Source: Gnetum montanum
Lineage: Eukaryota; Streptophyta; Gnetopsida; Gnetales; Gnetaceae
Length of the DNA stretch: 64,000 nucleotides
Reading direction: 5' to 3'
Assembly (NCBI GenBank): GCA_015680685.1
Contig: MNCI01009376.1
Location: 659,669-723,668, forward strand
Below the pieces are notes generated by a model. That model saw only the letters and a program-made list of their open reading frames with translations. It was not told where the DNA came from and did no database searches. Positions 1 to 11,130 of the stretch are shown piece after piece (within the stretch, counting starts at the first letter, position 1; each line of letters begins with the position of its first letter). Position numbers and translations under genes: made by a program.

Positions 1-1480
1 GCCTCAAACATGGTCAAACCATATAACCAATCTATCTAGGTCTATAAGAACCCATTCAAAGCCAACAATAGTCTGTACACTATAGCAGCATTTAATGTGA
101 CCAACAACACTAGACCTATGCAAGAGTCATTCATGATATAAGTATCTCCTCACAATGATAAGGGTCCTTCAACTTTGACTAGCTCAAGGTCCCCTTTTGT
201 TATTAGGATACCATTGCCTACACCTCCCAAGGATTATTTTGTGATTAGGATAGCCCCTCTTATTAAAACCAAAACCAAAACACCTCCTACAACTGAAAAA
301 TATCCTCCTGTAGTGACCAACACAATGGCTTCTTGACAACCAATAAACAACAAGAAGAAATTCCTAAGCAAACAATGTAAGGCCTAAGACCAATGATAAA
401 AAACAAGTCATACCATAGAAGGAAGTGGGCTCACCAAAGCCCACTCCCATCTCATCTATCCTAATGAACTCTATTTCCTAGGCTGCCTCAACCAGTCAAC
501 CATAGGATGACATCAAGCTAGGAGGGAAGGGAAAGGAAGCCAAGAAACCATTGAATCATGAAGTTTGCATTTTGGAGCACATGAAAAAAGTCAAGAACAC
601 TAAGAATGAAAATCCTACAATCAATGATAAGGAATTTCTCAATGCAATGGAATAAGTCAAGTAATTTCTAAAACAAAAGAACACCTCTCTTAGCCTTTAT
701 GACCTTGTGATAATTTCTGTTGCGCACCATGAAGCATTTGTTAAAATTTTGACCTATATTCCTATTAGTGAGGATATCAATACTAGTGAAGAGTCCATCC
801 ATATTGTGATGGTACAACCTTCACCAATGGAATAACTGAGGTCAACAATGCTTGTGTTTTGCAATAGCAATGTTAAGACCAATCCTCAAGATGGTAAGAA
901 AACCAACACTTCCATCTTCATAATCATAAGTGTAGGATAGTACAAAGTGCATAGGGTACATGTAGATGATGGAGCCACAATGAACATGATACCTTATACC
1001 ATCATAGAATATTTAGACCTAATCTAACATATGTAACATAATTCAACAATCACTCTTAAATCCTTCAGTGGATCTCAAGTAGCCATAAAAGCCTTAATCT
1101 CTCTAGAATTTATGAAAAGTGAGTAATTCCCCATAATGGCCAACTTCTTAATGGTGGAAGAGACACCAAGTTTCAACCTTATCCTAGGAAGGCCTTAGTT
1201 AGCTCAACTATGAGTTGTTTTCTCATTGATATACCAAGAGATTCACCTACCTTATGAGGAAGGTGAGATAATCATCCATGGTGATAGTGTAGTTCCCATG
1301 ATAGTCAACAATGTTAACATTGAACAAGGATCTAAAGTGGAGTTTTAGGAAGAAACTCCTACAGTTAGCCACAAAGTTGAAAAGCCTAAGAGAGCAGAAT
1401 AGGCAAAAACCAATAACTATGGGCCCATGAATGAATCATGGGAAGAGCTCTCTTTCAACATAGTGAGCAAAGGAAATGAA
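1..1480 (+). pseudogene. Element H gag C-terminus and retropepsin-like protease, decayed
   Basis: The frame resembles the gag-protease of element I residue by residue with several stops. Near 965-970 is an Asp-Asp-Gly-Ala motif (VHVDDGATMNMI), the position of the D-S/T-G-A catalytic site of retroviral-type aspartic proteases. About 70 residues later comes FNLILGRP (near 1,170-1,195), the second conserved protease motif of plant gypsy elements; the expected Trp codon after it reads TAG. The first 550 bases match the gag C-terminal linker of I (51.0 kb). A shared region ends near 1,480 with ESWEELSFNIVS. The protease would cleave the Gag-Pol polyprotein; here it cannot be translated. Confidence 0.85.
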
Positions 1481-1837
1481 GAATACTGGATTGTGCAAAG
1501 TAGGTAATATACCTTCCCTAATCTTTCAAAGATTAGGAAACATTGCACAATTGATGTATCTTACCCAACTTACCCACCCTTGCACCTACAACCATATAGC
1601 CTATATTATCTATAATCTTTTTTACCCTAGTCTACATGTTTCTTGTATGCACTATTTGTTTACTTTTATTTTACTTTGTTTTAACCTTAACTTTGCACGT
1701 GGCCTATTTTTTACTCTTGTTTACAATTTACTTTTTCAAGCCTTTTTCATCTTAGAACATAAACCATAAAAATACGATAAAAACTTTAAAACCTAAAAAA
1801 CTCATAAAAATTTTAAAAATTTTTATTTTAGAGTGTG

Positions 1838-2185
1838 AGGCCTACCATGCCCTAAAACTAGAAAAAACATCATGGGTCTTACCATGGCCTAAAAATGGCA
1901 AAAATATCGTAGATCCTGCCATGGCCTAAACTAGCAAATCATACAGTCTGCCATGGCCTAAAAATGGCAAATTGTGTAACCCACCATGGCCTAAAATTGG
2001 CAATCATATGGTCCTCCATGGCCTAAAACTAGCAAATCACATGGCCCATAATGGCCTAAAACTAGAAAAACATCACACAGCCTACAATGGCTTAACTAGT
2101 AAATCGCATGGCCCTCCATGGCCTAAAACTAGTAGATTACATGGCTTGCCATGGCGTAATACTGGAAAACCTGTTATAACTGTTA
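1838..2185 (+). repeat. Tandem array, roughly 40 bp unit (CCATGGCCTAAAACTAGCAA)
   Basis: About eight degenerate copies of a unit with core ATGGCCTAAAACTAGCAA follow one another. Related arrays stand downstream of protease in elements A (11,690-12,015, opposite strand as A is inverted) and I (a vestige near 52,500-52,570), so the array is a family feature. The open frame at 1,972-2,193 is just this repeat read through. Confidence 0.85.
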
Positions 2186-2474
2186 CAACCTAGTTTACAT
2201 TATATTCATTTTACATAGTTAACCTACATAGCCTATGACATAAAAAATGTAGAACATTAAACATATATGAAACATTAAACATTAAAACATATAAACTAAA
2301 TCAAAATTTAAAATAATAAGTGTTCAATGTTTGTAACATAGTAACCATGAAAGTTTAAACAATAAACGATCTTAAAAGTCAACGGCTAACACTACCCACA
2401 AACAACATCACAACATAACCAATGTCATCAACATAACAAAAGGGATAACCATAGGCAATGACCAATAGATGGTA

Positions 2475-3791
2475 CTAAGGGATTGCTGGAGGGGGCTAAT
2501 GAGCACTTCCACCTTTACCATTAGGGCTGTCGGCATCATCTAGTACCTACACCACAAAAAATAAAAGTTTAACTAATAATCAACAAAGTATGAAACAAAA
2601 TTACAAACTAAATCAACTTAAACTAAAATATGCTAAAACAAAATAAAATAACCAAACCTAGAAGGGCTTGGAGTAATACCTTCTAGTGGAATATTCCAAA
2701 GACCAACCTCCAAATGATGGAGGATTTGTTTCTCAGTGTCATGTGGACTGAATCCAAGTTTCCAAGATTGATTCTTCTAAATATTTTGCTATCATCGATT
2801 TCTGTCCATGAAGGTGGCTCCTAGAAAAATGTCCTAATAGTCACCTCCATAGAAGTGGTAGAGACCTAAGGAGATGAGGAATCAGTAATGGTTAGAGTGC
2901 CTTCAAATATTTTGAAGGCATCCTCTACTTGAATCCCTTTCACAAATAGCTCCAACTTGTGTTGTTCAGTGGACTTCTCCTTTAACCACTTTGAGATAGG
3001 CTTCACATTCAACCTTGTATTTCTTCTTGTGATCCTTCTATGCCTAGCCTCACTCAAGAACCTAGGAATAGTAGTCTCTTCACTCCCTAGTCTTATGTGT
3101 TAGCAAGTCCATTTGTGGTTTTTCTTTGCAACCTCCTTGGCGAGGGAAACTTTGCCATGGATGACACTCTAATATCGCATCCACTCAATCTCTTTAGTTC
3201 ACAAGGAACTCCTATTGGCCACCTATTCCTCCACAAATTCCTTACAATATTTGAGATTCCTATTCACCTTAACTAACCTCATATTTTCTTTTTCTAATGC
3301 TATAATGCATTCTCATAGGAACTCATTGGAATGCTGAACTTCCCATGAATTTTTGGCACATGAAAATGCATAATCAATGGCACTTTCATACTACTTGAGT
3401 GATGCACTTTCTACATTGGAGGTTAAGGTTAGTAGAACATTGATCTCAATAGGACGGTTAGGATCCCATCTAAGCATAGGTGCTAAAAACATAATGAAAA
3501 CACATGCAAAAATAATTAGTAACTGAATAAGCAAGAAACAACAAACAAAAAAATAACTAAAACAATGCAACATTAAAACAAGAAAAAACTAGAAGTGTAA
3601 GATGAGTTAAGGTCTTACCAACATCATGAGCAACTTGTTTCAACTAATCAATTATGACCTTAGAGAAACTTGTCACAACAAATCAATTATAAGCTCAACC
3701 ATTCCCTACATGAATTCCCTCTTATTTAGAGTGTCAACCCATGGCTTCATGCAAAATGTGTAGGTTGAGATGGTGGATTGAGGCTTAGCAA
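2475..3791 (-). pseudogene. Antisense multi-exon gene of element H (3' part), decayed
   Basis: On the strand opposite to gag-pol, three exons can be aligned with element I: 3,791-3,619, 3,482-2,680 and 2,546-2,475, separated by introns of 136 and 133 bp. The 5' exon begins after a CCTTAG acceptor and ends at a GATGTTG/GTAAG donor, both at the positions seen in I. The middle exon encodes a Lys/Glu-rich segment (KWLKEKSTEQHKLELFVKG) homologous to I at about 53.5 kb. The last exon encodes VLDDADSPNGKGG and ends in a proline-rich tail with the stop at the same place as in I. Internal TAG/TAA stops show decay. Exons upstream of 3,791 in I are not recognised here. Function unknown; I do not recognise the family. 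Confidence 0.65.
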
Positions 3792-3949
3792 CTAAGGCAA
3801 GCATAACAATAAATAAACAATTAATACCAAGTTTAAACTAAAACAAAAAAACTCAAATGCATGAAAATCCTTGGCCAAGAACATCGGTAATCCTAAGAAC
3901 CCAAAAGCCTAATCGATTGACCATAGAAATCTACCAAAAGCTAAATTTC

Positions 3950-4760
3950 ACACCTGACTACACTAGAATAGGCCATGACTACACTAGCCAGTGAAGTCCC
4001 AATGTAGTCATGGTTGTGAGTTGATGCAATTAATGTCTTGTCATTTTGAATGACCAAAAATTTAACTTAAGATACCTAGAACATTGTTTGACATTGCTTA
4101 GTAACAATTTCACCTTGTTTTAACCATGGGAATGCCAAATTCCATGTGACTATGTTGAGGTAGCTCTATAACTACACTAGCCAGTGTAGTCCCTACTACA
4201 AGGTGGTTCAACCAACATAATAGTACTCAAAAGTGACCAAAAATTTGATTTTAGAAGCTTGGAACCCTAAAATTGTAAAGCTAGTGGTAGGTTGACCTTA
4301 CTTGAAGATGAAAAATCAAGATTTTCATTCATCTATGTTGGAGTAATCCTCAACTACTCTAGCGAGAATATTCATGAGGTGTTAATACCAAAACTCCATC
4401 TTCTTTTGACCTCCAAATAGCCTATTCTACTCTTCCAAGATCCTGCACAACCCTAGAAAGCTAATGGAATACTAGTATCAACTTCAAAACCTTAGAAAAT
4501 CATTTTTCTCATGCATCTACCCTAAGGGTGATCTTAACTATGTTGGCCAGCATTATCACTAGTTTTAGCATCATTTCCAACTTCTAGGAATGAAAACAAA
4601 GTTAAAAATTCTTAATCCCAATCCATAGTGTTAGTCATGTAGACCATTAGAAACTTTAAAATGACCACAAAGAACCTAGAAAATCACCTATTGATGTCAA
4701 CTATGCTGGGACCTAGTCTAACTATGCTAGCCAACGTAGTCGCGAGGAGAGCCCAGTGTA
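3950..4760. repeat. Stretch with repeated CTACACTAGCCAGTGTAGTC-type motifs, LTR-like
   Basis: No coding sequence seen. Several degenerate copies of an imperfect palindrome occur, the best at 4,171-4,190 (ACTACACTAGCCAGTGTAGT, arms ACTACACT/AGTGTAGT). Related GTGTAGT/GTAGTC phrases stud the H 3' LTR (20,560-20,900), suggesting LTR-derived or shared noncoding sequence. Confidence 0.5.
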
Positions 4761-4859
4761 GCCACAAGAAAAGTTATCATTTTGCCTTAAAGTTGCCTTA
4801 AAATGACCCTGTCATGTGTCCAACCTATCCTGATAGCCCTATAGACCTATACCATGTCC

Positions 4860-5940
4860 TACTAAGGCCTAAAACTAGTAAAATATAAACCTATTTAACC
4901 TTAGTTAAACTTATTTAACCATTAGTTGATGTCATATGATTGGGTCTAACCATCCTTCGCCATTAGTTGACACCAATCAACCATCATATGACCTACTAAG
5001 GCCTAAAACTAGCAACATCATGACCCCCTAAGGCCCAAAAATGGCAACATCATGGTCCTCCAAGGTCTTAAATTGACAACATGACCTACTAAGGCCTATA
5101 ACTAGCAACATTGTGGTCCACCAAGGACTTAAATTGGCAACATGGTCTGATAAGGCCTAAAACTAGCAATGTATAGTCCTATTTGACCAGTATTCACCTT
5201 CTTTTATTACATGTTTTCCACCTTGATTGATTTGGCATTATTCCATTACATTTCGACTTGTTTTGACCTTGTTGGCCTTATTCGATCACCATTTGATCAT
5301 TAATTAGCCTCATTTGGCTTCTACTTAGCTTTATTTTTACTATTTCTACTTATACTCTCTCTTATGGCCTTCATTGACCTTGTTCAACCTCTGATTGGTG
5401 TTAGGTAATGGGATTTAATCATCCTTGATCATCATTTAATATCATGTAACCATTACATGGCCTACTAAAGCCTAAAACTAGCAATATCATGATCCCCCAA
5501 GGCCTAAAAGTGGCAAACCTATGGACCTCCAAGACCTTAAACAAGTAATATGGCCTTCTAAGGCCTAAAACTAGCAATATCATGGCCTTCCAAGGTCTAA
5601 AACTAGTAAACTTATGGGTCACCAAGGCCTTAAACTGGTAACATGGCTAGCCAAGGCCTAAAACTAGCAAAGTGTAATCATAGTTAATCATGCTTGATCT
5701 TATGTTTCCTAACTTGATTGTTTCAACCTTGTTTCATTGTGTTTCAACTTGTTTTGATCTTATTCTCCATTATCCACCTTTATTATCATTGGAACATCAC
5801 TTGGGCCAATACCACCAAGTGTTCCCATCATTTGGCCTTTATTTGACCTTATGTAGCCTTTGTTTCATCTTATTTGTCTTCATCTACCTCTTAAAGCCTT
5901 TGTTAACCTTGTTTACACCTTTCTTAACGATGAAATAGCA
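4860..5940 (+). repeat. Compound tandem array: roughly 40 bp GGCCTAAAACTAGCAA units in a larger duplication of about 520 bp
   Basis: Blocks of ACTAAGGCCTAAAACTAGCA units at about 4,975-5,180 and 5,450-5,670 are each followed by a similar T-rich stretch (5,180-5,400 and 5,690-5,930). The whole block therefore appears duplicated in tandem. It is the same unit family as the array at 1,838-2,185, so arrays flank the antisense gene on both sides. Confidence 0.75.
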
Positions 5941-6019
5941 TGTTTTGGCTAGTTGATATAATAATTAATATGAATTTGAAATTATTTACTTATTTTACCT
6001 ATATGCCACTTAATGTGCT

Positions 6020-6035
6020 TATTGTTGATATGCAG
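6020..6035 (+). promoter_or_regulatory. Candidate 3' splice site just upstream of RT
   Basis: TTATTGTTGATATGCAG precedes the first base of the RT-side frame at 6,036. It has the form of a plant acceptor and sits where Ogre elements splice before RT. The matching donor is not certain. Confidence 0.4.
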
Positions 6036-7300
6036 GATTGGAGTATGGATACCTAGAAGCCAATTAGTTTACCATTGAACCTAAGTTAACCTCATGGTGA
6101 TGTTGAATGATGTATCAACCTTAACTACCTAGATCTTGAGCCTAAGAATCTAATCAACCACATAGCCTTGATGGAGAAACCTCTAGAATGGTTCAAAAAA
6201 CTATTTAAAATCCTTGACCTAGAGGTTGGTGACATTATTAAGGATTGTCTAGTTGAAGTTCCTATCATGACACATAGTCGTGAGGAGAAAATACTAAAAT
6301 TAAGTTTCTCACTAGAACCTCAGTAGGCTCAAGACATTGCCAAGGTCCTCTAGGATAACCTTAAGGCCTTTGCCTAGTCATATGAAGATATGTTAGGTCT
6401 TGACCCACACCTAGTGCGACATCACATCATACTTGATCCTAGTATTAGACTAATTAAGCAAAATGTTCACAATATTAGACCAAATGTAGCCCTAGCAGTC
6501 CATGATGAGATTACAAAACTATATTAGGCTAGTTTCATTCAAGCTATCAATTACATAGAATGGGTATCCAACATAGTGGTAGTCCCTAAGAAAACTGGAA
6601 GTATACATATCTGTATTGGTTTTTGAGACCTATATAAGGCAACCATCAAAGATGATTTTTCTTTGCCTAGTATTGGTCAACTTATCAATACTACATCTAG
6701 ACACACCTTACTATCCTTCATGGATGGGTTCTCGGGATATAACCAAATTAGGATTAACCCAAAACATCAACTTAGTATGACCTTCATAACCCCTAGGGAT
6801 ACCTTTTATTATACAATGATGCTCTTTGGCCTAAAGAATGCATGAGCAATGTACCAAAGAGTGATGATGTATATCTTTAATGATTATATGGTAGGATTGC
6901 ACAATGACTATGTAGACAATATAATAGTTAAGTCCAATGTGGCCAATAACCATGTGCATGACCTTGAACTTGTGTTTAAATGATGTCTCAAGTATGAGCT
7001 TAGGCTTAACCCCAAGAACTATGTCTTTGGCATCAAAACCAATAATATGCTTGGCTTTATAGTATCCGAAGAAAGAATACATGTTGATCCTAACAAGGTT
7101 AACGTCATATCCAACTTGGCAGTGCCAACCAACCTTAAGGAGCTTCAAGGATTATAAGGCATATTACAATTTATTCATAGGTTTATTGCTAGGCTTATGG
7201 ATAAGTTACAATCCATGCAACACTTGCTTAAGAAAGGAGTTCACTATAAGTGGATGGCTCAATACTAAGAAACCTTTGAAAACCTTAAGCAAGAGTTGGC
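6036..7300 (+). pseudogene. Element H reverse transcriptase, decayed
   Basis: The frame shows the gypsy RT blocks in order: an N-terminal region with YEDMLGLDPHLVRHHI (about 6,380), the conserved WVSNIVVVPKKTGSIHICI (about 6,560), a fingers/palm part with LPSIGQLI, MDGFSGYNQIRI and LFGLKNA (6,660-6,845), and the active-site region near 6,908-6,922 reading YVDN where YVDD is expected. A G-to-A change has therefore replaced the last catalytic Asp. The primer-grip/thumb part (HVDPNKVNVISNL) follows. In-frame TAG and TGA stops interrupt it. It would copy the element RNA into DNA; this copy cannot. Confidence 0.9.
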
Positions 7301-7700
7301 ACAACTACCTATGGTTTATTTGCCACAAAAGAATAAAGCTTTTTACATCTATCTAGCTATCTTTGACATGTTTATTGCCTCTCTACTCTAGCAGAAACAA
7401 TATGATAGAGAAAAATTACCCATACACTACTGAAGCCATGTGTTGATTTCCTATGAGACTCGATACACTGCAATGAAGAAGTATTATCTAGTCCTAGTCT
7501 TCTCACTGAAGAAGTGAAGACACTAGCTCTTTAGGAGTTAAGTCAACATCATTTGCAAAGACAACATGCTTAGAGCCATAACAACCAATATCTATGAAAG
7601 TAGTCATATAGCCCATTGGAAAGCCATGACAACCAAGTTTGACCTTCATTACATCTCTCAAGCCTCAATGAAAGGTTAAGCTTTAGTCAAAAAAACTCAC
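7301..7700 (+). pseudogene. Element H RNase H (first, retroviral-type), decayed
   Basis: Directly after RT the frame continues with FYIYLAIFDMFIASLL and, after a break, ISYETRYTAMKKYYLVLVFSLKK (about 7,440-7,520), matching the gypsy RNase H region in which new strands are joined by YxxxEK-type residues. Several stops are present. It degrades the RNA of the RNA:DNA hybrid during reverse transcription. Confidence 0.75.
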
Positions 7701-7769
7701 TATTTCACTAGTAGAAGATCATGTAGCCATAGATCTTGAATTCCCTAATTAACATTCCAACATTGTTAG

Positions 7770-8223
7770 CAATGTATTAAGGGCTATGAGGTTGTCATGC
7801 ATTTTGACAAAGCTTCAACTATCCACAATGCCAATGCTACTGCCATCATAACACTTTCGTATGATGAAATTCAATCCTTCTCTTACTATTTTGAATTCCC
7901 ATGTACCAAAAGTGTAGCAGAGTATGAAGGATTAATCAAGAGAATGATGGTAGCTCATGACCTAGGATCAAATGCCTAATGATAAAAGATGATTCACATC
8001 TTGTGGTTAACCAGGTAACCAAGGTTTACGCATGTAAAGCCAAACATTTACAACCTTACTATGACCTAAGAAAGAAACTAGTAAAATAGTTCATAAACAT
8101 TAATATACAACACATACCCTAAATCGAGAACATACTAGCTAATGCCATTGCGACCTTAGCTATTAGTGTGATGCCTAATGTGTTTAGTAAGTTACCTATC
8201 TTAACCTTGGACTATGATATTCA
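7770..8223 (+). pseudogene. Element H second RNase H (archaeal-type, Tat lineage), decayed and cut by element A
   Basis: A second RNase H-like segment reads VVMHFDKASTIHNANATA (about 7,788), then CTKSVAEYEGLIKRMMVAH and SHLVVNQVTKVYACKAKHL, ending with NAIATLAISV. These are the Asp, Glu and Asp regions of the extra RNase H known in Tat-lineage elements. It has stops at 7,977-7,985 and one TAG near 8,090. Element A is inserted right after LTLDYDIH; the frame resumes at 17,943 once A and one ATTCA copy are omitted. Confidence 0.85.
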
Positions 8224-10033
8224 TGTAATGATAAAAAATGTCAATGGCTGGAATCACCGAGGGATCAATAAATGCATAGCCTAACCCCAATTCTACACAA
8301 GGGCCTACTGGAGGCAAAGACGAGATGCCCTGAATGGAATTGCCAATTAGACAAGGACTTACCAAATGTGGCATTTGTGATGTTAGTGGTGTTGACAGTG
8401 TTAGTGCATCGATGGTGTCTATGATGTTACCAGTGTAGAGTGTAGTCATGGATGCCCAAGGGGGTGAGTGTAGTCAAAGGTTTTAGTGAAAATGAGGGTT
8501 CCATAACATAGATACTACCACCCGAATGTATTTGGAGCATGACCATGTGTTTAAAGTAATAAAAATGCAAAGAAAATGCAAGAAATGCGAGAGAGAAACA
8601 AAACACTGCGCCAAGTGAGGTTGAGCATAGTTAATACTAAAAGGGATTAGAAGCTACATAGTGTACAACAAGCATAGAGAGCATAGTCACAGTCTTGATG
8701 ATGTCAAGCCATGAAGTCTGGTACTTGTCATGGTGTTTGTGCCTGCTAGGTTGGCCACTATAGTGTACCATAGGTGGTGGTGTTCTACTAGGTCGTGGTA
8801 GGGCTACATCATCTACAACTTTGCCTCTCTTTGATATTTTTATGTGCTTTTGGATCTTGTTCATCCAAAAAATGCCAAAATGCCAAATTTTTTTGCCTTT
8901 AGGTCTCGTTAACTCATAATGCCAAAATGCCAAACTACCAAGATGATAACACCCAAACTTTGCCAACCAACAAAAATGCCAATGTTCAAATTTGCCAACC
9001 CTAAAAACATAAATGGTGGGGGTATTTATAGGGTTAGCATTGCTAAAAAATGCAAGGAGAGCACCACATGGAAGTGGGATAGTTGGAACTACACTATACC
9101 CCAACTACACTCTCCACTAAAGCAAGCAATGTTATGCTCTAATGTGCTCCAATGGACTCTGCAAAACTACCAAACTATGACTATGCTTCCAACTACATGT
9201 TTGTGTGCCAAAAAGACCTTAATGTACATAAAAATGTGAAAAAAATGCAACTTTGAAGACTACATTCCGAGACTATGCTATCCACTATCTCAAGTGGGGT
9301 CGAGCATAGTTACAATTTGGGGCCAAAGGAGGGATGCAAAAAGAAGCATGTTGCTTGATAAAGGTGTGTTGAAGCTGAGTTGCATGCTGGTGTTGCATTT
9401 TGGAGGCCTTTGAAGGTTGTTCTAGTTGTCTATGCTTCACTACACTCTAGACTGGGGGAGAGCATAGTCCAACACTTAGAAAAATTTTGGCGATGTACTA
9501 ACTATGCTTGACTACGCTTCAGTTTGAAGGAGAGCATAGTCTTAACATTTAGCAAAATCAACCAAAAATGTTTCTTGATGCTGACTACACTTGACTATGA
9601 TCTGGTCTAATGGAGAGCATAGTCTCAACAATTAGAAAAATTTGCAACAACTAGCTTGACACTTAGAAAAATTTGCAACAACTAGCTTGACACTTAGAAA
9701 AATTTACGAAACTAGTTATTTGTATTTACTACACTCTCTACTAAGCTAACTATGCTCTAGGGCAATGGAGAGCATAGTCCCAACACTTGGAAAAAATTGC
9801 AATAAGTGGCCTTCTTCAAACACTTAGACAAATTTGTAGAAAATTGGTTTTTGTAGCTAACTACATTCTCCACTAGGCTAACTATGCTCTAGGGTAGTGA
9901 AGAGCATAGTCCTAACACTTAGAAAAATTTGTAAAAAGTGGCCTTGTTCAAACATTTGCAGAAAGTGGTCTCGTTTGGACACTTAGGAAAATTTGTAGTT
10001 GAGACACCATTGCCCAAATTTGGTGGTGTTTCA
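8224..10033 (-). repeat. Element A 3' LTR
   Basis: Matches 16,152-17,937 along its length. In element orientation it starts TGAAACACCACC and ends CATTACA. Inside, GAGCATAGTC...ACACTTAGAAAAATTT recurs about seven times between 9,440 and 9,990 at irregular spacing of roughly 80-130 bp. Confidence 0.93.
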
Positions 10034-10048
10034 TTGGCCCCTCTTTGT
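10034..10048 (-). promoter_or_regulatory. Element A polypurine tract
   Basis: On the minus strand AACAAAGAGGGGCCAA abuts the LTR start TGAAACACC. Element H has the near-identical AACAAAGGGGAACCAA before its own TGAAACACTACC, showing the two belong to one lineage. It would prime plus-strand DNA synthesis. Confidence 0.8.
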
Positions 10049-11130
10049 TGATGTCTGGAGGAGTGACCTAAGAGACATCAATAAAGAACTATAAAACATC
10101 ATATTAGGCTTAGCACCAACATCACTCTTCCATGTAAGATCAGATGTTGTTGCACTATGCTCAAGAGTGCTATGGATAGTGGTATGCTAGAAGTAATATG
10201 TGTAGGTAATTTGCTAAGGATAAAAGGGGATATGAAGTGCAAATAGGGTGTCATGATGTAGGGTGTAGAGTTAGCCATAGTGACTATGGCACCAGGGTGG
10301 CTTGCCTCTGAAAATATTAACCTCTCATTAAAGTGCTCATGAGAGAGTCAATGTCAGCTTAGGGCTAGGCTGGTTGCAAAATTGCAATGCTTTTGAGTTA
10401 CTTGCATATGTGTTTTTTCTCCTTTTTTTCTTGATTTCCACTTTTTGCTTTTATTTTTCTTTTTACTATGAGGTAAACCTTCTTTGGATTCCATGCTTTG
10501 CTAAATGCTAACTGTAGGATGCATTCCACCAAATGGACTGCATGCCACTAGATGGGCTTTGCTCTAATGGTTGTGAAACTATGTTGCATCTATGGGATAG
10601 GTGTTTCCTCCCTAGGATGATTTTTATTACATCTACTTGGGCTTTGCCTAGCCAATAAAGGCTTCCCATAGGACAACTTATGTTATGTCTACATTGGGTT
10701 TTATAGTTTGGCTTACAAGAGGATGCCATGTGGTCGCAAGGGTTCACAGTCTTAACTATGTGGAGGAATGCAAGGGTATGGGGACATATGGATGAGTGTA
10801 GGTCATAACGAGGTAATAGGGATGTGCACTCTTAAGAGGTTCAACTAGTATAATCATGTACATCAAAGCGATGTGGTGACTTGCCACAACAATGAAATGT
10901 GCCTTTGCACAACCACCTCTAGGATTTATCCTACAAAAAAAAAACTCTAAGAAGATAAGAAAATCACAAAATAGACAATACAAATAAAATGTTGCAAGTT
11001 CTCCAAAGGTTGAACCAGTCACAAGCATTCGAAAATCTAGAAAAAGTGTCAAGGATGATGATGTTGTGAGTGCTCCAAAGGCTATGTTGGTGGAAAGTGA
11101 TTAAAGAATCAGCATGGGGCCGATGATGCT
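10049..11130. other. Element A 3' noncoding region
   Basis: No frame with recognisable homology on either strand; open frames at 10,508-11,052 on minus are short and match none of the other copies. No counterpart of the antisense gene of H and I is seen. Confidence 0.5.

Larger units (their letters stand above)
1481..6035 (+). other. Protease-RT interdomain region of H; candidate Ogre-like intron containing an antisense gene
   Basis: Between protease and RT lie 4.5 kb with no sense-strand coding sequence: short A/T-rich spacers (1,481-1,837, 2,186-2,474), a tandem array, the antisense gene, a stretch with LTR-like motifs and a second array. Ogre elements are known to splice out an intron between protease and RT. 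A strong acceptor-like site lies at 6,020-6,035. The donor is unclear: I has a GTAATG at the end of its protease region (about 52,183) where H reads GAAATG. The intron role is inference. Confidence 0.5.

Noticed and set aside
1972-2193. Open frame of 73 residues with repeated Gly-Leu-Lys-Leu motifs
   Set aside because: It is the tandem array read in one frame; the repetition is of DNA, not protein.
3391-3573. Possible signal peptide (MLHCFSYFFVCCFLL) at the start of a minus-strand frame
   Set aside because: This part is intron of the antisense gene; only the end of that frame is exon, so the hydrophobic start is chance.
6831-7148. 105-residue minus-strand open frame
   Set aside because: It lies opposite the H reverse transcriptase, which has clear conserved motifs on plus; a shadow frame.
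6036-7300. Endogenous plant pararetrovirus (caulimovirus-like) as the source of the RT
   Set aside because: Integrase, LTRs, PBS/PPT and target duplications are present and no movement protein is seen; domain order is that of Ty3/gypsy.
8637-9239. Open frames of 155 and 106 residues on both strands
   Set aside because: They fall within the LTR of element A and are not kept open in the other LTR copy.
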